Source: Solea solea
Taxonomy: Eukaryota > Chordata > Actinopteri > Pleuronectiformes > Soleidae
Reading direction: 5' to 3'
Length of the DNA stretch: 64,000 nt
Assembly: GCF_958295425.1 (NCBI RefSeq)
Contig: NC_081144.1
Span: 24,457,898 to 24,521,897 of the forward strand
In this document: positions 28,749 through 41,186 of the stretch, piece by piece
Layout of the letters: each line of letters opens with the position of its first letter
Numbering within the stretch: the first letter of the stretch is position 1
Made by a program: the position numbers and the translations under genes
The notes under the pieces: model-generated
What the model was told of the DNA's origin: nothing
What the model saw: the letters and a program-made list of their open reading frames with translations, nothing else
Databases searched by the model: none

Positions 28749-31747
28749 ATCATCATCATCTTCATCATCAGTGACGTCACAGTGGTCCGGTCAGTCTTCA
28801 TGAGTCACAGTTACTGTATGAGTGATGAGTGAATGATGATGATGGTGATGTTAAGTTGCTAACTGAAAACAACATCTTTATTTGATGTGAAAGTAAATGA
28901 TTTCTCACATTAATTATTATCATTGTTATTATTATTATTATCATCATCATTATCATTATTCTTAGCGCTGTTTTTAGAGATTTACTCTTTCTATGCTTAC
29001 ACTATCAATACTTAGTTTTAGTTTTAAATTTCTCTTATGTTTTCCAACAACAACACTTTCATGTATTATTATTATTGTTATTATCTGTTTACATGAGACA
29101 CAGTGACGTCACAACACTGAATGTCCACCGGGGGGCGACTCTGAAGCGTTTCAGCCCGTCTTCAATAGAACATGATGTCACTTTGTACATGATTTTTACA
29201 TTTACAGAATAAAGTGGGACACATGTGAGTGGACACACATGATTGACAGCGAGATAAAGACGTGATCATGTGACGTGGATATCTTAGACTTAAAGTGACG
29301 CAGATTTTAAGAACCAAGTCTTTTGTTAAGATAATAAAATCTTGTTCTTTCTTGTTTTCATTCAGAGTGAGTCTGTGTCCAAGGCTGGTGAATGAGTCAA
29401 TATTAATTATACTCAGACGGAGCAGAGGCCTCAGAACAAAATAATTTTTATTATCATACTTACTTCGTTTGTAAAAAAACAGGAACATTTACATCAAAGT
29501 CCAGAAAAATAGTTACGTTTGACATTTTCCAGTAAACAACACATGGACACGTGGAGCTGAATCTCAGAAAAATAACAGCAGACCCCGCCCCTTTACACAA
29601 TAAACTCCTCAGCCAATAACTGGTGAGGAGGGGCGGAGCCACGCAGGATCTGACAGCAACGACGCACCACGGAAAAAAAGCCCAACACGACGAACACGTC
29701 AGTGTAGAATAAAGATTCAAATATGTACAGTCACTTCCTGTGTGATGTCCAGCAGCTGATGACACGCCGCCTCACACTCATGCTCAGACAGCAAGGCTGT
29801 GGGAGGAGCCAGAAGTCAAGCACCGTTTTCACGGTAACAGTCACTGCAATGAGTGAACGAATAAAAAGATCAAGAATCAGACACACCGATCATATGATAT
29901 CGATCACTCATCAATACACTTGTCACGTGACCCAGAATTACCCAGAATTCACGGCTGCAGCTGATCCATATAAAAACATGGGTGGAGTTGTGCTGGTGAG
30001 AGAAACCATTCATGGCTTATTGATCATCATGCAGCGTCTGTTTCCATGGCGACGACGTCAAAACTTTATCGACAAAATAGAAGAAACGTTTCTCTGATAT
30101 AAAAATAGATTCATGCTGTCAAACAGTCAGAGGTCAGGACAGGAAGTGACGCTCAACGCTGACTGCAGGTCACACACACACCTGTGACATCATCATTATC
30201 ATCGTCACCGTTATATTTACTCACTCCACATCAGTCAGTCACAGTCAGCTGATTCACGAGCTTCACTCACGTCCTGACACTCAACACCTGTGTGTGTGTG
30301 TTACAGACTGGTGGTCACACACACAGAAGCATAGATAAACATGTAAACAGCGCCACCACGAGGAGCATCAGCAACAATAACAGCAACAGTCAGGTAAGGT
30401 TAGCGTGGTAACAACAGCGCTAGCAGTTAGCATCACAAACAACAACAGTCGTAAAGAAGTCGTGATTATCACTTTGATTATTATTATTATTATTATTTAT
30501 TTATTTTTTTTAAATAAAACTTTGTACGTTTTGCAGCTGAATTTTTCCCCTGCAGTTTTCAATGTAGCCACACATTTACACGTGACCCACAATGCATCTG
30601 TGCTGCAGGGAGCCCCGCCCACGGAGAGTCTCCCTGTAAATGTCAATGTACTAAAAAGTGCTTTGTTTCATGCAGAGGGGGGCGCTAACGAGCTATCAGT
30701 GACGAGCTCTCAGTGACGAGCACATCCTCGCTGACTGAAGCTAAAGAGGAGCTAATGCTAAGTATTTACATCTACAAAAACAGCCACAATTTAATTTTTT
30801 TTTAAATATTACTGATTATAGATCAGAAGTAAAATATATTGTTTTCTAACTGGGACATAAGGTCACGACCTTCGAAGCTAAAAAAAAACCCTCATCCAGC
30901 TAATATCACGGCTGCTGGCTAATGTAGCAGCTAAATATTCATCAATAACGTAAACATACAATGTTTCTACATTTGTATCAACAACAAATCATGTGTGACC
31001 TCGTCAGCGCCCCCATCACCGCCAGCACGTCATTACACCTTTGTCTGTGACATCATCACTGCAGGTCACCGACAAAGCGTTCAGGAAAAATATGGACCAA
31101 TCAGAGCTGCCCGAGGAAAACGACCGTCGTCGTCATCAAAAAGATTCACTCACCAGGAGTCACATGACCACACGTCAGAAAACAAACATCCTAACACTTT
31201 AAAGAGAAATGACTCTGCTGATGATCTTTATCATCATCATCATCATCATCGTCTCTGCTCTGTGATTGGTCCATTCAAAGTCATGCTGAGGACATCAGTC
31301 CAATAACAGGACATGCATACATGTGAGGGGGCGTGGCCAGGAAAAATCACATTTGTGAAGAAAACCAGCAGAGACGACGGCAGGGTGTGAAAATCAAACA
31401 CGCCCACTTTGACATGGACCACCCTCCTGAAAACATGAAAAACAAACACTGGAATTCAAATTCATCAAAAAAAAAAAAAACGTCCCTCAGACGTTAACGT
31501 TCTCATATCATTGACAGTCCGCAGAAAAAAAGAAGAAGAAGAATCCCTCGTTCATGTGACGAGCAGCGCTCACCACAGCACTCACGCTGAGGGAACAAGG
31601 CCTTCAACAAGTTCCTGTCTGACAGCCACACTTCCTGTTCCTGGAGTGTGTCAGCGGCTGTCCAGGTGCAGTTGTCCTCCGGGCCTCCAGGGGGAGACAG
31701 TCAGGTGAGTCCTGACCTGAGAGAAGAGCGAGGAGTGAGGAGCGAGC

Positions 31748-33144
31748 TCAGGGTTTGTGAGGACCAGGAGAGAGGACGACGGGAGTGGACAGACCGTCAA
31801 CGCTCAGAGCTGGAATGTGGATCTGATTATTACTGCTGCCATTAGACGGAAACTAGAGACAGAGAGAGACAAGAGAGACAAGAGGGACAGAGAGAGAAGA
31901 GAGAGACAAGAGGGACAAGAGAGACAACAGGGATAGAGAGACAAGAGAGACAGAGCAACAAGAGAGAAAAAAGAGGGAGACAGACAAGAGAGAGACAAGA
32001 GAAAGAGATTATTTCTGTGATCATGTACAATATAATCAAGCATCGCAATAAAAAAATTCATCATATGCAGTTTCCATGACAACAATAATGGTGTAGAAAA
32101 TTTTCAATATTTAAAGTGAGTAAAAATGCAGAATAGTTCATCAACATACAGTCATAGTGATTTATTTATTTATGAGTGATCTCTGCAGTCATTCCACGAC
32201 GTCATGATTTATGTCAGTCATGTTTATTTTGTCTGTTAGCTTTAAAAATATAGACCCACACGAATGTGGAGGAGGGGTTTGTGTTCACATGGAATTATAG
32301 TTTCTGATTCTTTAAAGAGGCCATAGCATGGTCCTATCTCACTTATATGTGAGATATGGAGGTGTACTTACAAACACGAAGTCATTTTTATGGTCAAAAA
32401 CGTCCTCGTTGCTACAAACAAGCCAATGTAAATGTCTCATCACTGACGCTCTCATCAGCCGTGCTATGTCCTCTTTGAAGATCCCATAGCCCAGAAGTGC
32501 CCATTAACGCTGCATTTTTGTGTGTATCTGCGTCATGACCTCGTTTATAAAGCCCTAAAAGTCCATAACAATCAGTTCACAATCAGAAGACACTTGTCCC
32601 AGTGTCTTCTGACTCTGGGTCAGACTTCGGATCAAATGTGTAAGGGATTACAGCATTACTCAATGTTTTGATCATTGCTAGCGGTGCATCTGCCTTTTCA
32701 GAGGAGGAGCTGCGGGTCTGAGAGCCGACGTGCCAATTACGTCACTTCCAGGTAACTGGCCAATCACAAGACAGTCCATGTTCTGTGGGTGTGGTTTTGG
32801 TCTGAAACAGCACAGCTGACGAGAGCGTCAGTGATGAGACATTTACATCGGCTCGTTTGTATGGCATCTTTAACAACACCTGTAATAACCACTCACTCTC
32901 CCACACCAAAGGCCACAGAGAAAATCACTGTCTCACTGAGGTCAATCTGAATAAAGGATTTCAAACACTGAAGTGACTAAATGCATTGCAGTGTGTGTGT
33001 GTGTTTTACCTGGAACGAGAGTTTGGCCGGAGAGCGAGGAGCGATGGGACTGAGCGTGCTCCAGAAGTGGATGGTGGAGGGAAGAGGACTGGGGGTCAAC
33101 AGGACCGGAGTCTGGACACAGAGAAAAAGAGACGGAGATGGGTG

Positions 33145-33183
<39 letters not shown>

Positions 33184-36100
33184 ACACAGCGATTGAGCAG
33201 AGTGTGTGTGTGTGTGTACCAGAGCGTGTGACGTGATGACCGTCGGCGTCAGTGTGTTGGTGGTTGGAGCGAGCAGACTGTTCACGGCTGCGTTCACCTG
33301 CACAGCAAACAAACACAACAATCAGGCTGTGATGTCACAGGTTTGTCACTGGTCAGTGACGACGATGTCATTGGCCCTCACCTTATCCAGAGAGAGGCCG
33401 GGGGGGAGGGAGGGCGAGGAGGGCAGCTCCAGCCCTCGAGGTTTCTTTGGTTTTGGAGGGGCAACGTCTGAGGTGGAGGTCACAGGAGGGGTTACTGTCC
33501 AGGAGGAGTAGAGAGAGGAGGAGGAGAGAGAGGAGGAGGAGGAAGAGGAGGTGAGAGAGGAGGAGGCGATCACCACAGTAACAGGGGGATCTGAGAGAGA
33601 GAGAGACAGAGAGAGAAAGAGTTGACAGTCTTTTGTTAAGTGGTTAAAATCCATTTTCCTTTTCTTTAAGCAGTGAGCTGACTAAAGTTAAACAGGAAGT
33701 GTCTGATGTCGTTCAGCATCATTCACACGTTCTTTTACACCTGCTGAAACCTGACAAAATGGCGGCCAAAGGCTCTTTCAACCACAATCACAAATAAACC
33801 GGACCGTCCCTTTAAGGGATCCTCCTACTAGGGGTGGGCGATATGACCTAAAATTAATATCACGGTATTTTTCATCTTTTGAACGGTGACGGTATAATAT
33901 CACGGTATTACTTTTTTTGGTAGTTTTTGGGAGGAGTACATATTTTTTAATCTAATCTAATTTGTAGTTTTTTCCTTTCTGATCCGGTCCCCAGAGGAAT
34001 CACGGCTAAACAATACTAACAACGAACAATACAATACTAATGTGGTGGCCTTAAATTTGTTTTTGTTTTCTTTTTTTAATACAAACAGAAAAGGACTTGA
34101 CACATTTTCTGAATATGAAATGTTAGGTTTACATAGTGTAACTTACCAATAGCGTTGTGCAGTCTGTGTCCAAAACATGCGAGTCTCGTATATTTATTAA
34201 TTTCCAGAGCGCGCACCATGTTTGCACCGCTGTCAGTTGTCATGCACATCAGACGCGCTTCATCTTCGGGGAAGAAGGCAGTCTGGAGGCATCTGCTGCG
34301 CAACTTCCAGTCATTGTCAATGAAGTGGATGGTGAGGCTAATGTATGGCTCAGTAGTCCGGCTGGACCATAAATCAGTAGTGGCCAAGTAGGCGTCAAGG
34401 TGGCAAATTTCGTTCATTACTCTGTCCCGTACCTCCGTGTACAGCAAGTGCTTGTTACGCTAATTTAATGGCCACTCCCCTTTTACCACCGAATATGTTT
34501 TACTTTTTTATTTGCAACAAGATAAACAGTATATAAGGACAGATGAGAAGAAAATGTAATGCATTATTATTTAGAATTAGGAGATTATTGGCGCTCAATT
34601 GATTTATCACGGTATTGACGGTATTGCAAAATCCATATCATGGCGCAATGTCACACCGGTGCTGACTATGACACCGGTATACCGCCCACCCCTACCTCCT
34701 ACCCCAACATACACACACACCTGTCAGTGTGTCCTTCCTCTCCATCTCCACTACGCCCTCCCCTGTGGCCTGCTGACCTCTGACCCCGGGCTGCAAGCAG
34801 GAAGGGGGCGGGGTTTCTACAATGGTGAGGGGGGGCTGTGAGTCGCCCGAGTCACAGATCAACTGAGGAACCTGGAGGAGAAACAGATGAACACAGAGGT
34901 CAGCTGACACTGTGATGTCATGAATATGTAAATGAGATGACGTAATCACTGTTCCTGGACCAATCAGAGAAGAGCCGAGACAGAAAAGTTCAGCCTGCGA
35001 TTCACAACTTTGGACTGTGGAGGGCAGCATCGCAGAAAAAAGAAGAAGAGACGCTCTCACCTCGTCCACCTGCTTCTCCTCCAGAGAAACCATCTCCAGC
35101 AGCTCCTCCTCTGACGGAAGGTTCTCCTCCTTGATGATAATGGAGGGACGGACGGTGGGAGGCGGGGCCACAGAGGGAGGAGGAGCAGCCACCTGCTGCT
35201 GCTGCTGGGGGGTAGGAGGGTTAATGATGACAAAGACCTGTGGGGTCGGGTGAGTCGGAGCAGTGTGAGGGTGAGGAGGGAAGTGAGTTTCTTCAACACA
35301 ATCATCCTGCTGTGGCGTGTTCATGCCGACGGAGGCAGGAAGTGGAGGGGTGGAGCTTGCTGACCCGCCCAGAGGGATGAGGGGGGTGAGGGAGGAGGGA
35401 TCCCCGACGCTGGTGAGATAGATGTGAGGAGGGTCGTTCAAAGTAGGAGGAGCAGGAACAGGAGGATTCTGGGAAAGAAGGAAGTAGAAGATGTCAACAA
35501 ACAGGAAGTCTGACATCATCGTGGACATTTTGTGAATGAATACAGAACATTTATTACAGAATGAACCTTTAACTCTGGTCAAAACCCAACGTGTTTCTGT
35601 TTAAAACTTTATTTTATGTCACAACAATTCTACAGTACGTGTATGTTCATATTTAACCCTCTCACCTCGTCCACCTGCTTCTCCTCCAGAGAAACCATTT
35701 CCAGCAGCTCCTCCTCTGACGGCAGGTTCTCCTCCTTGATGACAATGGAGGGACGAACAGTGTGAGGCGGAGCCACAGAGGGAGGAGGAGCAGCAGTCAT
35801 AGCCACCTGCTGCTGCTGCTGCTGCTGCTGGTTGGCAGGGGGGTTGAAGATGACAAAGACGTGCGGGGGGTGGTTCGGGTGAGAAGCAGGCTCCTGTGGA
35901 GGGGTCAGTGAGTCCCCCACAGGAGCCTGCAGGGGGATGAGGGGGGTGAGGGAGGAGGGATCCCCGACACTGGTGAGATAGATCTGAGGAGGGTCACTCA
36001 CAGGAGGATTCTGGAAAACAAACCATGAGACCAGGTCAAAGCACAAGAAGTCTGGCCTGAATGATGATGACGAGCAGAGCTGTCACATGTCTTATACTCA

Positions 36101-36949
36101 CTTGTGATTGGCTGCTGGCATTGGCCGGAATTTCAGGACTGAGCACCGGAGTCGGACACGGCGAGGACTGAGTGACCATCACCTGGAGAGAAGAGTCTAT
36201 AGCACCACCTACTGATGAAGATTTAGACCCTGGCAGTACAGAGACCTGAGGAGGAAGAGGAGGAAGATGAGTTGATGGCCTCCGATTGGTTCCAGCTAAT
36301 GTGACATGATCAGCTCACCTCTCGGGGTATGCGGTCGAGCTTGGGGGCGGGCTCCTGCTGCAGCTCTGTTCTGATTGGCCGGGGGCTGGGCGTGGCCTGC
36401 AGTGAGTGGATGGTGAAGGTGGAGTAGAGGCCGGACCTCATGTAGTCGTTTCTGGAACTTTTGGGCGACGAGCGCTGTCGATCAATAACAAACTGATCAG
36501 TTTACGAGAACATCCGTGAGGTCACTTCCTGTTCAAACAGACAGTCACCGCCCACCTGAGGTAAGGTCTTTGACGGACAGGCTGGCGACACGCCCCCGGG
36601 GCATTTTGATTGGTTGCCAGCGTCTACATTGTCGTTCTTCAGTGCCTCAGTCTCTTCAGGCAGTGAAGGGTCAGGCTGACTGACAAACTTATAAACAAAG
36701 TTCTGACCGCTCACCTTCTTTATGATGTTCTGAGAGAAACACAAACCATCACATAGTAGTATTATTAGCAGTAGCAATAATAGAAGTATTAGCAGTAACA
36801 TTAATCGTAGAAGTAATAGCGGTAATATTAACAGTAGAAGTATGAGTAGTAGTTGTAGTAGTATTAGCAGCAGCAGTAGAGGTTTTAGTAGTAGTAGTAG
36901 TAGTATTAGCAGTAGTAGTAGAGGTTTTAGTAGTAGTAGTAGCAGCATT

Positions 36950-36981
<32 letters not shown>

Positions 36982-37215
36982 TAGTATTAGCAGCAGAAGT
37001 AGTAGTACCTTGTCGTAGTAGTATCTCAGGGCTCGGCTCAGCTTGTTGTAGTTCATGTTGTGCTTGTTCTTGCGTAGTCCCCACAGTCGAGCCACTTCCT
37101 CAGCGTCCAACAGCTTAAACTCTCCATCTTCACCTGTCCACGAGATCAGGTGACTCTGACGCTGGTCCTCCAGCAGGTGGAGCAAGAACTGCCACAGGGT
37201 GATGGACGGGTCCAT
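31748..37215 (-). CDS. elk1: ETS-domain transcription factor ELK1 (ternary complex factor)
   Basis: Nuclear factor that binds GGA-core DNA with SRF at serum response elements and is switched on by MAP kinases. Eleven exons (37215-37009, 36729-36556, 36474-36319, 36245-36102, 36010-35666, 35468-35061, 34871-34721, 33590-33382, 33297-33220, 33111-33010, 31852-31748) join in phase to 692 residues if all are used; human ELK1 has 428. The ETS domain starts [15 protein letters not shown] and spans exons 1-2 ([20 protein letters not shown], then [12 protein letters not shown]). The SRF-binding B-box is in exon 3 ([18 protein letters not shown]). The MAPK D-docking site is in exon 8 ([15 protein letters not shown]). 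The activation domain is in exons 9-11 ([20 protein letters not shown]), with the ERK FxFP site formed across the last junction (SFQ|FP). The end is [15 protein letters not shown]. Extra length comes from duplicated exons 5 and 6. The ATG sits 2 nt inside its exon, so an untranslated 5' exon exists upstream. Confidence 0.95.
32884..32975. repeat. Dispersed palindromic repeat fragment in elk1 intron
   Basis: Contains ACTCACTCTCCCACACCAAA, GAGAAAATCACTG and AAGGATTTCAAACACTGAAG of the family at 694-965. It is close to the exon ending at 33010. Confidence 0.7.
33829..34694 (-). mobile_element. hAT DNA transposon, internally deleted, in elk1 intron 7
   Basis: 12-bp terminal inverted repeats TAGGGGTGGGCG (33829-33840) and CGCCCACCCCTA (34683-34694) are flanked by a perfect 8-bp target-site duplication CCTCCTAC (33821-33828 and 34695-34702). 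8 bp is the hAT rule. The minus strand around 34447-34076 encodes a piece of a BED-type hAT transposase ([47 protein letters not shown]). Only a small part of the transposase is present, with a gap where the two blocks meet, so the copy is not autonomous. The subterminal GATATGAC and CACGGTATT motifs are repeated inside. Confidence 0.93.
35061..35468 (-). other. elk1: elk1 exon 6, second copy of the duplicated exon
   Basis: 408 nt, phase 0 at both ends. It again encodes [18 protein letters not shown], a shorter Gln run of five, [28 protein letters not shown] and LEEKQVDE, with different linker sequence. The intron separating it from exon 5 is about 200 bp. Either exon can be skipped without a frameshift. 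Confidence 0.88.
35666..36010 (-). other. elk1: elk1 exon 5, first copy of a duplicated exon
   Basis: 345 nt, phase 0 at both ends. It encodes [18 protein letters not shown], a Gln run of eight, HVFVIFNPP, then the acidic block [20 protein letters not shown] and LEEKQVDE at the donor. IKEE fits a SUMO consensus. Near-identical blocks occur in the same order in the next exon. Confidence 0.88.
36755..37005. repeat. AGT/AGC trinucleotide repeat in elk1 intron 1
   Basis: An imperfect array of AGTAGTAGT, AGCAGC and interspersed TATTAGCAG fills most of the intron that splits the ETS domain. On the minus strand it reads as poly-Leu in the frame of exon 1, so retaining this intron would not immediately stop translation. 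Confidence 0.93.
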
Positions 37216-38200
37216 GTCTGCACCAGAGACAGAGATCAGGTTAATAACAGGTCAACACTGAAGAGCTGACATCACAGCGAGGGGCGTGTCCCTCCACCAT
37301 GTAGATGATTGACTGACCTGACACTATTAACTGACCAACATTCACCATGCACTTCACAGCAGAAAATAAACAAACACAGTTTCTCTAAAATTCTGCTGTA
37401 AAAATCTGCCAGTATGTGTGTGAGTGAGCGAGATACAGAGAGCAGTGACAGCCGCTCATCCTGCGGGAGGTCACACACACACACACCATGTTGAGCAGCC
37501 AGTTGGCGTCAGGACCTTGTTCTCAAAATCATCATCACCATCTTCATCATCACCTCTCATACTCCTGTCTCTGTGATCATCACATTCAAACACATCACAG
37601 TGCGTCAGTGTTGCCATGACAACACGCAAGTATTCCATCACTCACTCAGAGCGGTCTCCATGACAACAGTCAACATCTGCAATATAATAACAAAGCGACA
37701 GGCAGCAGTCACTCACACATCCATCAGTCAATCAATCATCCAATGATTGTTTCATGAGACATGATTGATCGATCAGTCAGTTTTTAGAACTAATTTCAAA
37801 TCAACTAATAAAATAAAAAGAACTTCCTTGGATAAAACCCATTATTTTAGTAATTGATTAATCCTCTATGATTTATCATTCCACCCATAATTAAGATGTG
37901 TCCAGTCTGTGTGTGTTGCACACAGAGCACATGAACACATGTTTGATATTTTGTGGCTGAATAATTTGAGGATTTTTCTGACAGAATTTGATTTGTGATA
38001 TAAAGTGTGATCTGTGTGAAGTGATGGAGCAGCAGGACCAGGCTGCATCATCGTCATCACATGACCTGTTCTATATTCTACTGCAAAGATGAGACAAGCT
38101 GTGTCCACCATGTGGGAGGAGAAGACATGTTCCACCATGATCTTCTTTTCATGTTCCCATCATTTCTGTGACATGTGTGTCAGACACGCCCGCCACCAAG

Positions 38201-38544
38201 GCCGTGTTTCCACCCAGTGGAACAGTTCAGTTTGGTTCAGTACAGTACATATTTGTTTGTGTTTCAATTAGGAATAGAGCCAAAATAACCAGCCCCAATT
38301 GTTCCATTATTTGACACCCTTCCCCTGGGGTACCAGAGTAAAATGGTATGGTCAGGGCAGAGCTAGACCAGCTCCACCCATGTCAAGTCAGCCGATTAGG
38401 CGAAAGAGAAACAATGGGTGTAAATATCTCATGGATGTCCACAGGCTGTCCTGCCCAAAGACTATCAGACAAACAGAAGAAAGGAGCTGCTCTGTTGTGT
38501 TGTTATCACACCAGTACTGTACTGTACCATGATGGAAACACAGC
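38201..38544. mobile_element. Short non-autonomous DNA transposon (MITE), probable
   Basis: Imperfect terminal inverted repeats: GCCGTGTTTCCACC at the left and GATGGAAACACAGC at the right. Subterminal repeats of CAGTACAGTACA and AGTACTGTACTGTACC type also face each other. This structure is common in fish hAT-derived MITEs. No clear target-site duplication was seen. Confidence 0.6.
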
Positions 38545-39790
38545 ATGTTTTACTACAGTTTTTGTCATTCACACATTCATACAGTGTATCTACGTGCAGT
38601 GTATCACACACATTTCTTAGCACACACACAAGTTCACACATGCTGCTGCAGCTGAGCAGGAACCACAAACTACCTGTACAACACACACACGGCTGCAGCT
38701 GCAGCAGGCCTCAACAGCGTCCTCACACCTGTTGTTCATAAACGTAAACACAGCATCATGTCTCACCATTCATGTCTGTGTGTGTTGGTCGTCTCTTCCT
38801 GTAGTTTACAGCCCCTCCATGATCTCTGTTCTTCTTCTGTAGTCTGTGTTGTTGTTGTTGATGTTGTTGTGTAGCAAACAGCTCTCTGGATCAGTCTGAC
38901 CACAAACAAACCAGCAGTTTGTTTTCCGGCTGTCGTAAAGTAACGGCTCGGCCTGCAGCTGCAGACGTTGTAACACCGGGACAAACCAAAGTTAGTTCCG
39001 CCGATCCTCCACGTGAGACCGTTACCAGGGAAGTCACCGGCTCACGGTCCGGTGTTACAATGAGGCAAAGTGTCCGTCGCTGTCGTAAAACAATAGTCTG
39101 AATGAGAGAATAATAAACCTGGCTTTTTCACAGCGCAGAGCGATGCTAACTAGCATGCTAACTAACAACCTGACATAACCGTTAAACAGCCAGGCTACAT
39201 ATTAATACGAAATGTAACCGACTACGATAACTAACATGTTATACGCACTTTAATATAACAACGGGATAACCAGTGTGCTAAAATGTTTCTTTAACATAAC
39301 ATGGCAGTTTAACAGACAGGATAACTAGCAACGCTAACTAGGGACGCTAACGCCTCCAGGCTCGGGTCTCGCGCAACCTCAAACACCAAACTGACGCCAA
39401 CTTTATCCAACTTTATGGGTGTTCGCTCAGCGTGCTAACCAGCTAGCCTGGCCCCCTTCCGCCTCGTCCACTCTCGGTCAGCTCTCTGACACTGCTGCCG
39501 CGGCGGCGGCGGAGCCGAGCCTCGGGCCTCCGACACCGGAGAAACGTAGTGAGTGAACCCCGCCGACGGTTGTTTAGTCTCGGGGAGCGGAGAGCAGCGT
39601 CCGCCCGCGGAGACCAACTTCATCCCTCAGGTGTTTCCACAACTCTTTCCTGTTGTGAGCGACGCCCCCGCCCACACACCGCCAACAACACTACCACACG
39701 TCCGGCGAAGGACTTCAAAATAAAAGTCTGTCGAGTTTGGAGCTCCACCCGCTTCCGTGTGTTCTGCATCTTACTTTGTTGTACGACTTT

Positions 39791-40991
39791 CTTTTTCTTT
39801 TCCTTTTTTTTTTTTATAATGTTTTTATTCAATTGACAGGCAAAAGTACATACAATGAAAAACAGGGACTTTTCTTTTTTCAAAAACAACAACCACTTAT
39901 ACCCTCCCACCCCCAGCCCCTCCCAATCCTACAAAATGTTATTATCAGAATCAGAATCAGAAGAGCTTTATTGCCAAGTACGACGAGTACCACATCCTTC
40001 CTTCTTAGCATAAACAGACATACAAAAAAAAAGTACACAGATAATTAAGAGAGGGTAAAGATCATTCATTAGTCCTGTAGTGTCTTTGGACTAGCTATGT
40101 AACTAATCATGAAGCCCCAAACCAAATCAATTTTATTAATCCCCTTAGGGAAAGTATTCCTCTGCATTTGACCCATCCTAGAATTAGGAGCAGTGGGCTG
40201 CCACACTGAGTAGCGCCTGGGGAGCAATGGGGGTTGGGTAACTTGCTCAGGGGTACCCCAGCCCTTTTTGGGCAGGTGGGGATTTGAACCGGCGACCCTC
40301 CAGTTACAAGCCAAGTTCCCTTTCCACTTGGCCCGAGCTGCCCTTTTCCAGGTGTCCCCCTCAGATTGTATTTAATTTTCTCCAGATCTAAGTACAGCCT
40401 AAGGTCCTTAAGCCACAGCGAAGCTTTGGGGGACACTGGTGCCTTCCACTCCAACAAAATTCTTCTACGTGCTAATAAAGAAGCAAAGGCAAAACTATCC
40501 TTAATTTTTTTCCTAATTGTTTGATGGTCTGATAAAGCTCCAAAAATAGCCAATTCTGGACAAGGCGTGAATTTCACATTTAGTGCTTCTGTGGGTCAAG
40601 TATATAGTTCAGAGTAAAATGTTTTAAAGGTTTCATTTATGACAGATGGCACTACTGTAAGTTCACCTGAAGGGGTTCTAATCTGTTTAATTTGCTGGGA
40701 TACTGATTGGCTTTTTATTAGGCGAGCCAGATGGCGTCCTGCCTTCTCACCATGTTCGTAAAGAAATCCACGTGATCGTAAGAGTAATTTTTCAGTTTCT
40801 TGTGTTGACAATAAGTTATAGTCCATTTGAAGGTTTTGTCTCTCTTTGTCTAATTCAGGGGATGGAGAATTTGATAATTTTCTGTCCAATTCTTTTATGC
40901 TTTCCTGGAGTTGTTCCTGTTTTTGTTTTTGAGTTTATTTAGTCTTGCATAATAACATATAATCTCTTCTCGGACTACCCCCTTTAATGTC
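39791..40991 (-). mobile_element. LINE insertion, truncated and rearranged, with 19-bp target-site duplication
   Basis: The sequence TACTTTGTTGTACGACTTT occurs at 39772-39790 and again at 40992-41010, directly flanking the insert. The insert begins with a T-rich tract (about 39791-39817), i.e. a poly(A) tail on the minus strand. Minus-strand frames encode fragments of an L1/Tx1-like ORF2: 40889-40596 (LNNS-like Glu/Gln-rich stretch with SRGFLYEHGEKAGRHLARLI) and 40577-40370 (FASLLARRRILLEWKAP). The reverse-transcriptase core between them is missing. At 39955-40330 it carries other repeat-derived sequence (AGAGCTTTATTGCCAAGTAC; a TTTATTAATCCCCTTAGGG-type segment). Confidence 0.88.
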
Positions 40992-41120
40992 TACTTTGTT
41001 GTACGACTTTTAATTTACATTATTTATTAGTGGATAAAGATTTACTATTCTTAAAAAAAATGTCACGACTGGACCTACTCATATCATTATTAGTAACATT
41101 ATAATTATTATCATCATTAA

Positions 41121-41186
<66 letters not shown>

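Larger units (their letters stand above)
26336..31747. other. Intergenic: lrrn-like 5' flank and elk1 3' UTR
   Basis: No further gene recognised. The lrrn-like promoter or 5' untranslated exons probably lie by about 28600 (GC-rich stretch 28270-28560). The elk1 3' UTR starts at 31747; an AATAAA on the minus strand at 29452-29447 is one possible end. The region also contains a foldback element, palindromic repeat fragments and CA microsatellites (28245-28268, 28709-28742). Confidence 0.5.

Noticed and set aside
36502..37215. elk1 exon 1-2 read through as one 237-residue protein with poly-Leu
   Set aside because: The poly-Leu section is the AGT-repeat intron; consensus donor at 37009 and acceptor at 36729 restore the normal ETS domain.
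38299..38620. Small plus-strand frames of 77-90 codons
   Set aside because: Fall in a probable MITE with inverted ends; no family resemblance.
40069..40889. Host gene on the minus strand
   Set aside because: Protein fragments look like LINE ORF2, and the segment is bounded by a target-site duplication.
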